A stretch of 64,000 bases of DNA from positions 1 to 64,000 of the forward strand of contig JANQKC010000025.1 in NCBI GenBank assembly GCA_028281325.1. Reading direction: 5' to 3'. Of this stretch, positions 25,546 through 33,699 are shown piece after piece. Position numbers and translations under genes: made by a program. Source of the stretch: Alphaproteobacteria bacterium. Its GTDB lineage: Bacteria > Pseudomonadota > Alphaproteobacteria > UBA8366. Numbering within the stretch: position 1 is the first letter of the stretch; every line of letters starts with the position of its first letter. A model generated the notes under the pieces. It was not told where the DNA came from, did no database searches, and worked only from the letters and a program-made list of their open reading frames with translations.

Positions 25546-26235
25546 TCAGTCCAGATAATGCGCGTGCTGCTCCACATGCGCGGCAAGGCCGAGCGTGTGC
25601 TCACGGACCAGGCGCTCGGCCAGGTCCGCATCGCGCGATTCCAGCGCCTCGATGATGTTCATGTGGTCGATGATCGACCGGCTGGCGCGGTCGTTCTCGG
25701 AAATCGTCCGCATGCGGATCCAGCGCATATGGACCAGCAGATTTTCCGCCATCTGGTTGAGCAATTCGCATTGGCTCATGCTCAGGATCGCTTGATGGAA
25801 TTGGATATTGTGTTCGGAATACTCGTCGATTTCCGCTTGGACGCGGTCGTTGTCGAATGTCGCGAACATGTCCCTCAGCGTTGCGATCTCGGCGTCCGAT
25901 GCATTCTGCGTGATCAGCCGGGCCGCCATGCTTTCCAGCGCGGCCCAGACGGTGATCATCTCCAGGATTTCCTTCTTCGACTTGCGGACGACGAAAGCGC
26001 CCCGTCGCGGATACACCTTGACGAACCCTTCCTGTTCCAACCGCGTGATGGCCTCGCGGATGGGTGTGCGGCTGACTCCGAACTCTTCGGAAAGTTGCCG
26101 TTCGTCGAGCCGGGTATCCTCGGTCTCGGCATAGATGTTCATCGAGGTGATGGCTTGCTTCAGCGCATCGTAAACCTTGTCCTTCAGGACGAAGTTCACC
26201 TCGATGGGCTTGATCACCAGTTTCGCAGTAGACAT
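25546..26235 (-). CDS. GntR family regulator with FCD ligand domain
   Basis: The 229-residue protein has an N-terminal winged helix (DERQLSEEFGVSRTPIREAI, then RLEQEGFVKVYPRRGAFVV) and an all-helical C-terminal domain of the FadR/FCD type with conserved His and Asp residues for metal and carboxylate ligand binding (for example EHNIQFHQAIL). It lies between oxc and the tct transporter, all on the minus strand, and a 29-bp palindrome lies 75-103 bp before its start, so it likely senses a small organic acid such as oxalate and controls itself and neighbours. Confidence 0.92.
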   Translation of the reverse strand: MSTAKLVIKPIEVNFVLKDKVYDALKQAITSMNIYAETEDTRLDERQLSEEFGVSRTPIREAITRLEQEGFVKVYPRRGAFVVRKSKKEILEMITVWAALESMAARLITQNASDAEIATLRDMFATFDNDRVQAEIDEYSEHNIQFHQAILSMSQCELLNQMAENLLVHMRWIRMRTISENDRASRSIIDHMNIIEALESRDADLAERLVREHTLGLAAHVEQHAHYLD

Positions 26236-26309
26236 CTTTTCATACTGAATATGGGCGCAGCGACGCCGCCTCAGGGGGCTTTCGGAAGAGGCAGAGCCGT
26301 ATGATCTGT

Positions 26310-26338
26310 CGTATCTGGTATCTAGTATACCAGATACG
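26310..26338. promoter_or_regulatory. palindromic GntR operator upstream of gntR
   Basis: CGTATCTGGTAT (26310-26321) and ATACCAGATACG (26327-26338) are perfect complements separated by five bases. The core resembles the TGGTATACCA-like sites of FCD-type GntR proteins. Its right half, GTATACCAGATACG (26325-26338), recurs with one change in the tctC/sucC divergent region. Confidence 0.75.
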
Positions 26339-26428
26339 ATTGGGGCGCAAGGCCAATATCACGGTTTCGCGCGAGACAATTCCTCAAATGCACCGAGACG
26401 CCGACATTCACGCGCCGTTCGGTAGGCG

Positions 26429-27931
26429 TCAGAGTTCCGCGCGCCGCCTCTTCACGAGTTTGACGATCGGTAGGACGAACAAGACCACGGTGATGGCCAT
26501 GATGACGGCGGAAATTGGCCGTTCGACGAAGATGCCGAAAGATCCGTGCGACATGATCAGGGATTGTCGGACCGAGGACTCGGCCAGCGGCCCTAGGACG
26601 ATCGCCAGCACGCCCGGCGCTAACGGATAGTCGAGTTTGCGCATCAGATACCCGACGACGCCGAAGATCAGCATGAGCCAGACGTCATGCATGTCCTTGG
26701 TGGGGGCGTAGCCGCCGACGATACAGAGGATAAAGATGACCGGCGCCAGGATCGTGAAGGGCATCCGCAGGACCATCAGAAAGGCCGGGATGAAGGCGAG
26801 GTTGATCAGCAGGGCGAACAGATTGGCGGCGTACAGGCTCGCGATCAGGCCCCACACGAATTCCGTATTGTTCACGAACAGCATGGGACCCGGCTCCAGG
26901 CCCCAGATGACCATGCCGCCGAGCAGGATCGCGGTGGTCGGCGAACCCGGAATGCCGAGCGTCAGCATCGGCAGCATGGATCCCGTGCTGGCCGCGTTGT
27001 TCGCGGCTTCGGGGGCGACGACGCCGTCGACGTTGCCCTTGCCGTAGGAGTCGGGGTCTTTCGAGACGGTCTTGGCGACGCCATAGGCCATCAGCGAGCC
27101 CGGCGTCGCGCCGGCCGCCGGCAGGATGCCGACGAAATACCCCAGGAACGATCCCATCAGCATCGTGCGGATCGAATGCCGCAATGCGCCGATCGCGCGC
27201 ATGATCCTGCGGAATGAAATCTTCGCCTGGCTGATGATCACGTCGCCCTTGTTCGTCTCGATGGTCCACAGCATCTCGCCGATGCCGTAGATGCCGATGG
27301 CGAGGACCAGGAAGTTGATGCCGTGATAGAAGCCCGGCAGGTCGAAGAATATCAGCCGTGGGTCGCCGCTGACGATATCGAGGCCGACCGCGCTGAACAC
27401 GAGGCCGATGAAGATCGAAAAGAAGGTCTTCGGAATGTCGTCGCCGCCGAGGCCGATAAAGGTGGCGAAGGCCAGCATCATCAGCGCGAATTCTTCCGGC
27501 GGTCCGAAGGCGAGGGCGGCCTCCGCGAGCGGCGGCGCGAAGGCGGTGAACAGGGCGACGGAAATCGTGCCGCCGACGAAGGAGGCGGTGGCGGCCGCGA
27601 CCAGCGCGCTATCCGCCTTTCCCTGCAGCGCCAGCGGCCGGCCGTCGAAGGTGGTCGCCACGGCGGTCGATGCGCCGGGGATGCCCAGCATGATCGAGCT
27701 GATCGCGCCGCCGTACATCGCGCCGTAATACAGCGCGCCGAGAAAGATGATCGCCGAGGTGGGGGGGACGAGGAACGTCATCGGCAGCAGGATCGCAACG
27801 CCGTTTACCGAACCCAGACCCGGCATCGCGCCGATGAACAGCCCGACGGTGCAGCCGAAGACGATCAGTGCGAAGTTCAAGGGCTGGAACGCGATCAGGA
27901 ATCCGTCAGCCAGGAATTGAAATATCTCCAT
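26429..27931 (-). CDS. tctA: tripartite tricarboxylate transporter large permease (TctA)
   Basis: The 500-residue integral membrane protein has about twelve hydrophobic segments and the TctA signature regions FIGAMPGLGSVNGVAILLPM, GAISSIMLGIPGA and GSMLPMLTLGIPGSPTTAILL. With TctB and the periplasmic TctC it forms a secondary carboxylate importer driven by ion gradients. It is the third gene of the order tctC-tctB-tctA on the minus strand. The substrate is not predictable from sequence; placement beside oxalate genes suggests oxalate or a related dicarboxylate. Confidence 0.92.
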   Translation of the reverse strand: MEIFQFLADGFLIAFQPLNFALIVFGCTVGLFIGAMPGLGSVNGVAILLPMTFLVPPTSAIIFLGALYYGAMYGGAISSIMLGIPGASTAVATTFDGRPLALQGKADSALVAAATASFVGGTISVALFTAFAPPLAEAALAFGPPEEFALMMLAFATFIGLGGDDIPKTFFSIFIGLVFSAVGLDIVSGDPRLIFFDLPGFYHGINFLVLAIGIYGIGEMLWTIETNKGDVIISQAKISFRRIMRAIGALRHSIRTMLMGSFLGYFVGILPAAGATPGSLMAYGVAKTVSKDPDSYGKGNVDGVVAPEAANNAASTGSMLPMLTLGIPGSPTTAILLGGMVIWGLEPGPMLFVNNTEFVWGLIASLYAANLFALLINLAFIPAFLMVLRMPFTILAPVIFILCIVGGYAPTKDMHDVWLMLIFGVVGYLMRKLDYPLAPGVLAIVLGPLAESSVRQSLIMSHGSFGIFVERPISAVIMAITVVLFVLPIVKLVKRRRAEL

Positions 27932-27939
27932 GCCCTAAA

Positions 27940-28437
27940 TCACAGAAAGATGTCGTACAGCGGGTAGAAGGCCGGTTCCGTGTACCCCTTCGGCAATGTG
28001 ATCTTGAGCGCGATCTCGAAGAAGAAGAAGGTCGCGACTGGCATGCCGGCCGCCAGGGCGCCGGTAACGCCCCAGCCGTGCTTGCCCATGATCCGCATAT
28101 AGAAGACGAGGAACAGCGGAATGGCGATATAGACGCCGACCACATGGATCGAGCCGATCATCACGGTCAGCGATCCGGCGCCGAGCAGGAAGAGCTGCAG
28201 CGCTTTGGGACTCATGAAGGGATCGGTGGACCGGGACGGCGGGCTACGCCGCCGCGCCCAGCGGATGATGATCGCAATGCAGCAGACCAGCATGCCCGCG
28301 CCCAGCCAGAAGGAGAAGGCGCCGCCGCCCGGTCCTTCGCCCGGAATCCAACCGATGGGAAGCTCGGTGCTTTTCCACATAATGCCGGCGGAGAAGATCG
28401 CCAGGCACACGGCCATTACCAGTTCCGCCATGCGCAT
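27940..28437 (-). CDS. tctB: tripartite tricarboxylate transporter small permease (TctB)
   Basis: The 165-residue protein has four predicted membrane segments (about residues 5-22, 41-59, 82-101 and 113-145) and the TctB-like pattern GWIPGEGPGGGAFSFWLG between the first two. It is the small membrane subunit, eight bases upstream of tctA. Length is normal for the family. Confidence 0.85.
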   Translation of the reverse strand: MRMAELVMAVCLAIFSAGIMWKSTELPIGWIPGEGPGGGAFSFWLGAGMLVCCIAIIIRWARRRSPPSRSTDPFMSPKALQLFLLGAGSLTVMIGSIHVVGVYIAIPLFLVFYMRIMGKHGWGVTGALAAGMPVATFFFFEIALKITLPKGYTEPAFYPLYDIFL

Positions 28438-28486
28438 TACGACAATCCTCCCCGCCCGGCAGTTATCCTAGAAAGCCAACCTTCTG

Positions 28487-29506
28487 CTACTTGATCTCAC
28501 CGGCCGCCTTCAGCAGCTTCCGGTGCGCCTCGCGCTCTTTGGTGAAGTAGGCGGTCAGTTCCTTGCCGGTGAGCCATCCGGGAATAAGGCCCTTCTTCTG
28601 CAGGTAGTCCTGCCATTCGGCCGACTTGTAGACCTTCTCGAACACGCCGACATAAAACGCTTGTACGTCGGGCTCGGTCTTCGGCGGCGCAACGATGCTG
28701 CGCTGCATGTAGTAAACCATGTCCGTGCCGTAGCCGAGTTCCTCGAAGGTCGGGATGTTGCCGAACTTGCCAGACAGCTTGCCCTTTGGGGTGAAGCTGG
28801 CGAGGGCGCGCGATTTCCCGGCGTCCCAGAAGCCCGCCTGCTCCGACGGGTTGTTGACGGTCGAGTTGATGTGCTTGCCGATCAGTTGTTTGGCAACGGT
28901 TCCGCCGCCTTTGAACGGCACGTAGGTCATCTTGATGCCGAACTTCTTCTCGAGCATGCCCGTCACGAGGGAGTCTTCTTGTCCCTTACCGGTACCGCCC
29001 ATCCTCCAGGATTGCGGTCCGGCCTCTTTGACCGCTTTCACATAGTCGTCGACCGTTTTGATATCGGTGTCGCTGTGTACCCAGAGCTGGAAGGTATCTT
29101 CGGCCAACCGGGCGACCGGGGTGAACTTCGCGATGTCAACGTCGATGCCCGGATTGCGGAGCGGCGTCGTGTAGTAGCTGTTCAGCGTCGCCATGATGAC
29201 ATGCGGGTCGCCCGCCTTGTCCCGGACATAGCGCAATGCCTCGGCGCCCGACCCGCCGCCCTTGTTTACGGGCACGAATGGCTTCGGCGAATAGTTATGC
29301 TTCTCGATAATGCCTTGGATGAACCGCGCGAGCCGGTCGGCCCCGCCGCCCTTGCCGGCCATGATGACGAACTCGACAGGCTTCCTGGGTTCCCAGGCGG
29401 CAAGGGCGTCTTCCGACGTCGCCATCGTACCGGCGCTGGCGATGAACCCTGTTGCAAGTCCTAGCAGCCATGCCCTTCGTGAGAGTCGCAATTTCAATTC
29501 GGCCAT
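28487..29506 (-). CDS. tctC: tripartite tricarboxylate transporter periplasmic binding protein (TctC)
   Basis: From the ATG at 29506, with GGAGG upstream, the product is 339 residues. The N-terminus has a twin-arginine-like signal (RLSRRAWLLGLATGF) with cleavage probably after EDALA. The mature protein has the Bug/TctC features KPVEFVIMAGKGGGADRLAR and FVPVNKGGGSGAEALRYV. It would capture a carboxylate in the periplasm and deliver it to TctAB. An in-frame extension upstream to 29614 is unlike a signal peptide and is rejected. It is the first gene of its operon, divergent from the sucC-like gene. Confidence 0.9.
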   Translation of the reverse strand: MAELKLRLSRRAWLLGLATGFIASAGTMATSEDALAAWEPRKPVEFVIMAGKGGGADRLARFIQGIIEKHNYSPKPFVPVNKGGGSGAEALRYVRDKAGDPHVIMATLNSYYTTPLRNPGIDVDIAKFTPVARLAEDTFQLWVHSDTDIKTVDDYVKAVKEAGPQSWRMGGTGKGQEDSLVTGMLEKKFGIKMTYVPFKGGGTVAKQLIGKHINSTVNNPSEQAGFWDAGKSRALASFTPKGKLSGKFGNIPTFEELGYGTDMVYYMQRSIVAPPKTEPDVQAFYVGVFEKVYKSAEWQDYLQKKGLIPGWLTGKELTAYFTKEREAHRKLLKAAGEIK

Positions 29507-29850
29507 TTTTTCCTCCCTAGCCAATCGATGAACAATCGAGACGTTTGTTTTGTTTTTATTGAGGCAATTTTTCTGCGCAGACTTAAAGAATACTCTACCC
29601 AAGGTATGCTGCATGCGTCACCATGCAGCGGCATTGTTGTTCTTAGGGGTGCTTGTCCACGTATCGAGTTTGAAATACTGTATACCAAATACGGCATTCA
29701 TATCTACTGCGATGTTTCGTGTATGGGAATTGGCATGAGAGAGTCGCGCATGCGCTGCGCGACATCCTTTCGGCGGGATGGCGGCGCTGCGAACCGGCCC
29801 TTGACTGACATTGCCAGCCGTTGCGGCGCGGATCATGCGGATGAAACGCC
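29507..29850. promoter_or_regulatory. divergent regulatory region between tctC and the sucCD-fds operon
   Basis: This 344-bp gap is AT-richer than its surroundings. It contains GTATACCAAATACG at 29681-29694, which matches 13 of 14 bases of the right half of the GntR operator near 26325-26338. The left half is degenerate. The site is about 175 bp from tctC and 157 bp from the sucC-like gene, so one bound regulator could affect both directions. No gene is seen inside. Confidence 0.6.
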
Positions 29851-31023
29851 ATGAATATTCATGAGTATCAGGCCAAAGCCTTGCTCAGGCGGTACGGCGT
29901 CAGAGTGCCGAACGGTCAGGTCGCGTTTTCGGTTAGAGCCGCAGGGGACGTTCCGAAAAAACTGTCGGGCAACGCATTCGTCGTTAAGGCGCAGGTGCAT
30001 GCCGGTGGACGCGGCAAGGCGGGCGGCGTGCGGTTCGTGGAAGGCAGCGAACAGGCCGCCGCTGCGGCGGCAGACCTTTTGGGGTCGACCCTGGTGACGG
30101 CACAAACGGGTGATGCGGGCCAACGGGTCCACCGGGTCTATGTCGAGGAGCGATGCAACGTCGTTCGCGAGTTGTATTTGGCGCTGCTGGTCGACCGCTC
30201 CGTGGGGCGCGTGTGCATTGTCGCGTCCGATGAAGGCGGCGAGGAGATCGAGGACATTCTCGCGCAAGCACCGGAGAGACTACAACGTGTCGCGATCGAT
30301 CCGGACAGTGGATTGCAGCCCGATACGGTCCGGCACCTTGCCGCCGACCTTTCCCTTTCCGGCGGCGCGGCCGAGATGGCGGTCCCGTTGCTGTCCGGTG
30401 TGTATGACGCTTTCATCGACAATGACGCCAGCCTGATCGAACTCAATCCGTTGGCGGTCACGCCCGGCGATGATCTTGTCGCGCTCGACGTAAAAATGGT
30501 CATCGACGATAACGCATTGATGCGGCATGCGGATCTTGAGGCGCTGCGCGACGAAGTGGAAAGGGACGCGGCGGAGATCGAAGCGCGCCGGTACGCGCTG
30601 AACTATCTCAAGCTATCCGGCACGATTGGATGCATGGTCAACGGCGCGGGGTTGGCGCTGGCGACGCATGACCTGATCGTGCAAAACGCCGGCGCGCCGG
30701 CGGATTTCATGGACATTCGGCCGGAAGCGACGCGCGCGCAGGTCGCGACGGGGTTCGGCATGCTGCTGACCAATCCCAATGTGAAATGCGTGTTTGCCAA
30801 TCTTTGCGGCGGCGGAATTCTGCGGTGCGACACCATCGCCGACGGTATCGCCGATGTCGTGCGCGACGTCGGCTTGCCGGTGCCGCTGATCTTCCGCGCC
30901 ACGGGGACGAATGCCGATTTGTCTCGCAAGGTGTTAGCGGACCGGGGCGTGGACGCGATGTTCGTCTCGGATTTTGCCCAGGCCGCGTCGCTTGCGGTCC
31001 AAGAAGCGCGAGGCGTCGCCTGA
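29851..31023 (+). CDS. succinyl-CoA/malate-CoA ligase-like beta subunit
   Basis: The 390-residue protein begins [17 protein letters not shown], has the ATP-grasp pieces [16 protein letters not shown] and [11 protein letters not shown], and a C-terminal ligase domain [18 protein letters not shown], as in SucC and malate thiokinase MtkA. It differs from SucC at the loop usually reading DVGGGA, here DIRPEA, so substrate or phosphate handling may be altered. It overlaps the alpha subunit gene by one base and precedes formate dehydrogenase. A ligase for malate, oxalate or another dicarboxylate is possible; central succinyl-CoA synthetase seems unlikely given this setting. Confidence 0.8.
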   Translation: MNIHEYQAKALLRRYGVRVPNGQVAFSVRAAGDVPKKLSGNAFVVKAQVHAGGRGKAGGVRFVEGSEQAAAAAADLLGSTLVTAQTGDAGQRVHRVYVEERCNVVRELYLALLVDRSVGRVCIVASDEGGEEIEDILAQAPERLQRVAIDPDSGLQPDTVRHLAADLSLSGGAAEMAVPLLSGVYDAFIDNDASLIELNPLAVTPGDDLVALDVKMVIDDNALMRHADLEALRDEVERDAAEIEARRYALNYLKLSGTIGCMVNGAGLALATHDLIVQNAGAPADFMDIRPEATRAQVATGFGMLLTNPNVKCVFANLCGGGILRCDTIADGIADVVRDVGLPVPLIFRATGTNADLSRKVLADRGVDAMFVSDFAQAASLAVQEARGVA

Positions 31024-31928
31024 TGCCGGTCCTCGTCGATGAGAGCACCAAAGTGATTTGCCAGGGCATGACCGGGGGCCAAGCGACTTTCCATTGCGAG
31101 CAGGCGATCGCTTACGGCACCCGCCTTGTTGGTGGGGTGACGCCGGGCAAGGGCGGTGCTCGGCATCTCCGCCTTCCGGTCTTCGACACCGTGGCCGCCG
31201 CCGTCGCGGCCACGGGGGCGACGGCGACGCTGGTATTCGTGCCGCCGCGCAATGCGGCGGATGCGATCATCGAAGCGATCCGGGCGGAAATGCCCTTGGC
31301 CGTTTGCGTCACCGAACGCATTCCGGTTCTGGACATGGTGCGGGTCAAGAAGGCTTTGGAAGGGGCGAAGACGCGGCTTATTGGCCCGAACTCACAGGGG
31401 ATCATCACACCCGGTCAGTGCAAGATCGGCGTCATGCCGGGGCATATCCATCGTCCGGGTTCGATCGGCATCGTGTCGCGGTCGTCCAGCCTCACCTATG
31501 AAATCGTCGAGCAACTCAACGTCGCCCGGCTGGGGCAGTCGACCTCGATCGGCATCGGCGGCGACCCAGTTTACGGCATGGGCTTCGTTGATTGCCTGGA
31601 CTTGTTTCTGGATGATCCGGAGACAGAGGGGGTCGTTTTGATCGGCGAGATTGGCGGGTCGGATGAAGAGGAAGCCGCTGCCTACATCGCCGGGCGGAAA
31701 CCCGGGAAACCCATCGTCGCTTATGTTGCGGGCCTGTATGCGCCAAAGCAGCGGCGTATGGGGCATGCCGGGACGATCGACACGCTTGGCGGCGGCGACG
31801 CGGCCACGAAGATCGAAGCGTTGGAAAACGCCGGCGTTTGCGTCGCGGCGTCGGTTGCAACGGTCGGGGCGGAAATGCGACAAGCGCTTGCCGTGCGACC
31901 GCACCCGGCTAACCTATTGGACGGGTGA
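31023..31928 (+). CDS. succinyl-CoA/malate-CoA ligase-like alpha subunit
   Basis: The 301-residue product has the CoA-binding start [28 protein letters not shown], the [11 protein letters not shown] stretch, and the phosphohistidine loop RRMGHAGTI, so it can carry the phosphohistidine intermediate of ADP-forming CoA ligases. The start at 31023 shares one base with the stop of the beta gene (TGATG), a strong sign of coupled translation. It resembles MtkB/SucD in length. Substrate unknown. Downstream, 58 bp on, begins the formate dehydrogenase operon. Confidence 0.82.
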   Translation: MPVLVDESTKVICQGMTGGQATFHCEQAIAYGTRLVGGVTPGKGGARHLRLPVFDTVAAAVAATGATATLVFVPPRNAADAIIEAIRAEMPLAVCVTERIPVLDMVRVKKALEGAKTRLIGPNSQGIITPGQCKIGVMPGHIHRPGSIGIVSRSSSLTYEIVEQLNVARLGQSTSIGIGGDPVYGMGFVDCLDLFLDDPETEGVVLIGEIGGSDEEEAAAYIAGRKPGKPIVAYVAGLYAPKQRRMGHAGTIDTLGGGDAATKIEALENAGVCVAASVATVGAEMRQALAVRPHPANLLDG

Positions 31929-31986
31929 CCTTTGTTGCGTAATCTATGCTGGCCGCCCAAGAAGAACGAAGAAAGAAATCACCACG

Positions 31987-33699
31987 ATGGTTGAAAGCAA
32001 GACATCCAACCGCCCGATGGAGCGGCGTATTCATCCTGGGTCGGGGCGGCGAAAGGCCGCGATGTTCCCCAAGGGCCGCCAATTGGAGTCCTCGGCCCGC
32101 GCAGAGGTGCGGGCGCTGTTGGCGGACCGTCCGCGCGACCGGGACTTGCTGATCGAATACTTGCATCTTATCCAAGACAAATACGGCTGCCTCTCGGCCG
32201 GTCATCTGCAGGCGCTTGCGTCTGAATTGTCCCTGGCTATGGCCGAGGTCTATGAAGTGGCGTCCTTCTATGCGCATTTCGACATCGTGCTCGACGACGA
32301 GACACCGCCGCCGCCGGTCACGATCCGCGTCTGCGACAGCCTGACCTGCGAAATGATGGGTGCGGCGACGCTGTTGAAGGATTTGCCGGGGGCGCTTGGG
32401 TCGAATGCCCGCGTGGTGCGCGCGCCCTGCATGGGGCGGTGCGACACGGCGCCCGTGGCGGAAGTCGGCCATCATCACGTCGATCGGGCCGACGTGGCGT
32501 CCCTCTCGGCGGCGGTTGCGGAGAACCGGACGCATCCCGCCATGCCGGATTTCAAGGGCTACGATGCCTATGTCGCCGATGGCGGCTATCGGTTGCTGAA
32601 AGACTGCCGGAGCGGCGCGCGGGACGTGGAAGACCTCGTCTCCCGGTTGGAGGAGTCCGAACTGCGCGGTCTCGGCGGGGCTGGGTTCCCGACCGGCCGG
32701 AAATGGCGGTTCGTGCGCCAGGAACCCGGCCCGCGCCTGATGGCCATCAATGCGGACGAGGGGGAACCCGGGACGTTCAAGGATCGCCATTATCTCGAAC
32801 GCGATCCGCACCGTTTTCTCGAAGGGATGCTGGTCGCCGCCTGGGTCGTCGAGGCGGAAGCCGTGTACATCTACCTGCGCGACGAATACCCGGCGTTGCA
32901 GCATGTCCTTGCCGAAGAGATCAAGCGCGTCGAGGCGGAAGGCCTGAACGGTGATTGCGCGATCCATCTGCGGCGCGGCGCGGGCGCGTATATCTGCGGC
33001 GAAGAGTCGGCGATGCTGGAAAGCATCGAGGGCAAGCGCGGTCTGCCGCGCCACAAGCCGCCGTTTCCCAGCCAGGTCGGGCTGTTCGGCCGGCCGACGC
33101 TTATCCACAATGTGGAGACGGTCTATTGGGTCCGCGATATCGTCGAACGCGGCGCATCTTGGTTCAGCGGCGAGGGGCGCAACGGTCGGCAGGGGCTGCG
33201 CAGCTTCTCCGTGTCCGGGCGCGTCCGCGAGCCCGGCGTGAAACTGGCGCCCGCGGGGATCACCGTCCGCGAGCTGATCGAAGAATATTGCGGCGGCATG
33301 GCCGACGGGCACGCCTTCAAAGGATATCTGCCCGGCGGCGCATCCGGCGGGATTCTGCCGGCAAGCATGGCCGATATCCCGCTGGACTTCGGCACGCTGG
33401 AAGAACATGGGTGCTTTATCGGGTCGGCGGCCGTTGTCGTGCTGTCCGATCAGGACGATATGAAGGCGGTGGCGTTGAATCTGATGCGCTTTTTCGAGGA
33501 TGAAAGTTGCGGCCAATGCACGCCCTGTCGCGTCGGTACGGAAAAGGCGGTCAAATTGATGTCTGAGCCGGCATGGGACATGCCGCTGCTGCGGGAGTTG
33601 AGCACGGCGATGGCGGACGCATCGATTTGCGGGTTGGGGCAGGCCGCGCCCAATCCGTTACTTTGCTTGATGAAGTATTTCCCGGAGGATCTGAAATGA
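31987..33699 (+). CDS. formate dehydrogenase, fused gamma and beta subunits (NuoE-NuoF-like)
   Basis: The 570-residue protein fuses an N-terminal 24-kDa NuoE/FdsG-like [2Fe-2S] domain (Cys in CDSLTC and CMGRCD, residues about 115-160) to a NuoF/FdsB-like flavoprotein (from about 190). The latter has the NADH/FMN motifs GLGGAGFPTGRKW, NADEGEPGTFKDRHY and GAYICGEESAMLESIEGKRG and the [4Fe-4S] site ESCGQCTPCRVGTEK. It passes electrons from formate oxidation to NAD. It overlaps the catalytic subunit gene by four bases. Upstream in-frame sequence belongs to the alpha-ligase region and is excluded. Confidence 0.9.
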   Translation: MVESKTSNRPMERRIHPGSGRRKAAMFPKGRQLESSARAEVRALLADRPRDRDLLIEYLHLIQDKYGCLSAGHLQALASELSLAMAEVYEVASFYAHFDIVLDDETPPPPVTIRVCDSLTCEMMGAATLLKDLPGALGSNARVVRAPCMGRCDTAPVAEVGHHHVDRADVASLSAAVAENRTHPAMPDFKGYDAYVADGGYRLLKDCRSGARDVEDLVSRLEESELRGLGGAGFPTGRKWRFVRQEPGPRLMAINADEGEPGTFKDRHYLERDPHRFLEGMLVAAWVVEAEAVYIYLRDEYPALQHVLAEEIKRVEAEGLNGDCAIHLRRGAGAYICGEESAMLESIEGKRGLPRHKPPFPSQVGLFGRPTLIHNVETVYWVRDIVERGASWFSGEGRNGRQGLRSFSVSGRVREPGVKLAPAGITVRELIEEYCGGMADGHAFKGYLPGGASGGILPASMADIPLDFGTLEEHGCFIGSAAVVVLSDQDDMKAVALNLMRFFEDESCGQCTPCRVGTEKAVKLMSEPAWDMPLLRELSTAMADASICGLGQAAPNPLLCLMKYFPEDLK

